Positions 63,937 to 64,000 of a stretch of 64,000 nucleotides of DNA are shown piece after piece; within the stretch, counting starts at the first letter, position 1; every line of letters starts with the position of its first letter. The position numbers were made by a program, and so were the translations under genes. Origin of the DNA: Piscinibacter sp. HJYY11 (lineage in GTDB: Bacteria > Pseudomonadota > Gammaproteobacteria > Burkholderiales > Burkholderiaceae_C); contig NZ_JAERQZ010000001.1 of NCBI RefSeq assembly GCF_016735515.1, forward strand, positions 744,001-808,000. The letters run 5' to 3'. The notes below the pieces were generated by a model, which saw only the letters and a program-made list of their open reading frames with translations, made no database searches and was not told the DNA's origin.

Positions 63937-64000
63937 GCATGTTTCTCCGGAGTGTTGGACGAAGGGTTCTTGCGATGGATCTGGATCGGCGAACGCGTCA
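63933..64000 (-). CDS. C-terminal fragment of an upstream gene, probably rlmN
   Basis: Only the last 22 codons are visible on the minus strand, ending KNPSSNTPEKHA with TGA at 63935-63933, sharing four bases with the pilW start. In many betaproteobacteria the gene directly upstream of pilW is rlmN (23S rRNA/tRNA adenine C2-methyltransferase). The fragment itself has no diagnostic motif, so the name rests on gene order alone. Confidence 0.4.
   Translation of the reverse strand, partial: TRSPIQIHRKNPSSNTPEKHA

Overview
The window is an uninterrupted stretch of core chromosome from a GC-rich betaproteobacterium. Gene content and order (dnaG-rpoD; hemH-hslR-grpE-dnaK-dnaJ; rpsB-tsf-pyrH-frr-uppS-cdsA-dxr-rseP-bamA-skp-lpxD-fabZ-lpxA-lpxB-rnhB; pilW-rodZ-ispG-hisS-yfgM-bamB-der-hfq-hflX-hflK-hflC-hisZ-purA) point to Burkholderiales. 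The Ala/Lys-rich RpoD N-terminus, an RNase R starting directly at its cold-shock domain and the sensory gene load suggest the Leptothrix/Rubrivivax/Roseateles side of the order; this placement is inference from gene order and protein style, not from a tree. No insertion sequence, prophage, integrase, CRISPR array or rRNA was seen. One tRNA (Leu, CAG) is present.

Layout. 1-8046 (+): end of dnaG, rpoD behind a long leader, then two signalling genes, a class III cyclase-FHA protein and a large LOV-type hybrid histidine kinase. 8119-13512 (+): ferrochelatase, Hsp15 and the GrpE/DnaK/DnaJ chaperone machine with heat-shock-type promoters. 13615-15300 (+): a degenerate receiver-TPR protein. 15314-18299: a divergent pair, a PA0069-type radical SAM gene (-) with a perfect LexA box at its start codon and a CHASE3-GAF-GGDEF diguanylate cyclase (+). 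18328-21430 (-): rpsF-priB-rpsR-rplI, an intrinsic terminator, then dnaB. 21589-26165 (-): VC_2705-type sodium/solute symporter and PEP synthase, with ppsR divergent. 27200-42217 (-): the translation, isoprenoid, outer-membrane and lipid A supercluster, read from rpsB down to an SpoU methyltransferase. 42386-46551 (+): amidase, D-amino acid dehydrogenase and NAD(P)H-hydrate repair enzyme. 46556-64000 (-): the hisS/der/hfq/hfl/purA cluster ending in rnr, with tRNA-Leu on the opposite strand sharing promoter DNA with rnr.

How it works together. Most genes are housekeeping: replication (DnaG, DnaB, PriB), transcription (RpoD), translation (S2, Ts, Frr, S6, S18, L9, HisRS, Der), protein quality control (DnaKJ-GrpE, HflKC, RseP) and envelope assembly (BamA, BamB, Skp, LpxABD, FabZ, UppS, CdsA, Dxr, IspG). 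The less ordinary content is signalling: a predicted blue-light-sensing kinase and a cyclase-FHA protein directly behind rpoD, a receiver-like protein lacking its phospho-acceptor, and an apparently SOS-controlled radical SAM enzyme back-to-back with a diguanylate cyclase. Regulatory sites I can support include a sigma-70 promoter overlapping the dnaG stop codon, an exact DnaA box in the dnaK promoter region, and a strong terminator between rpsB and tsf.
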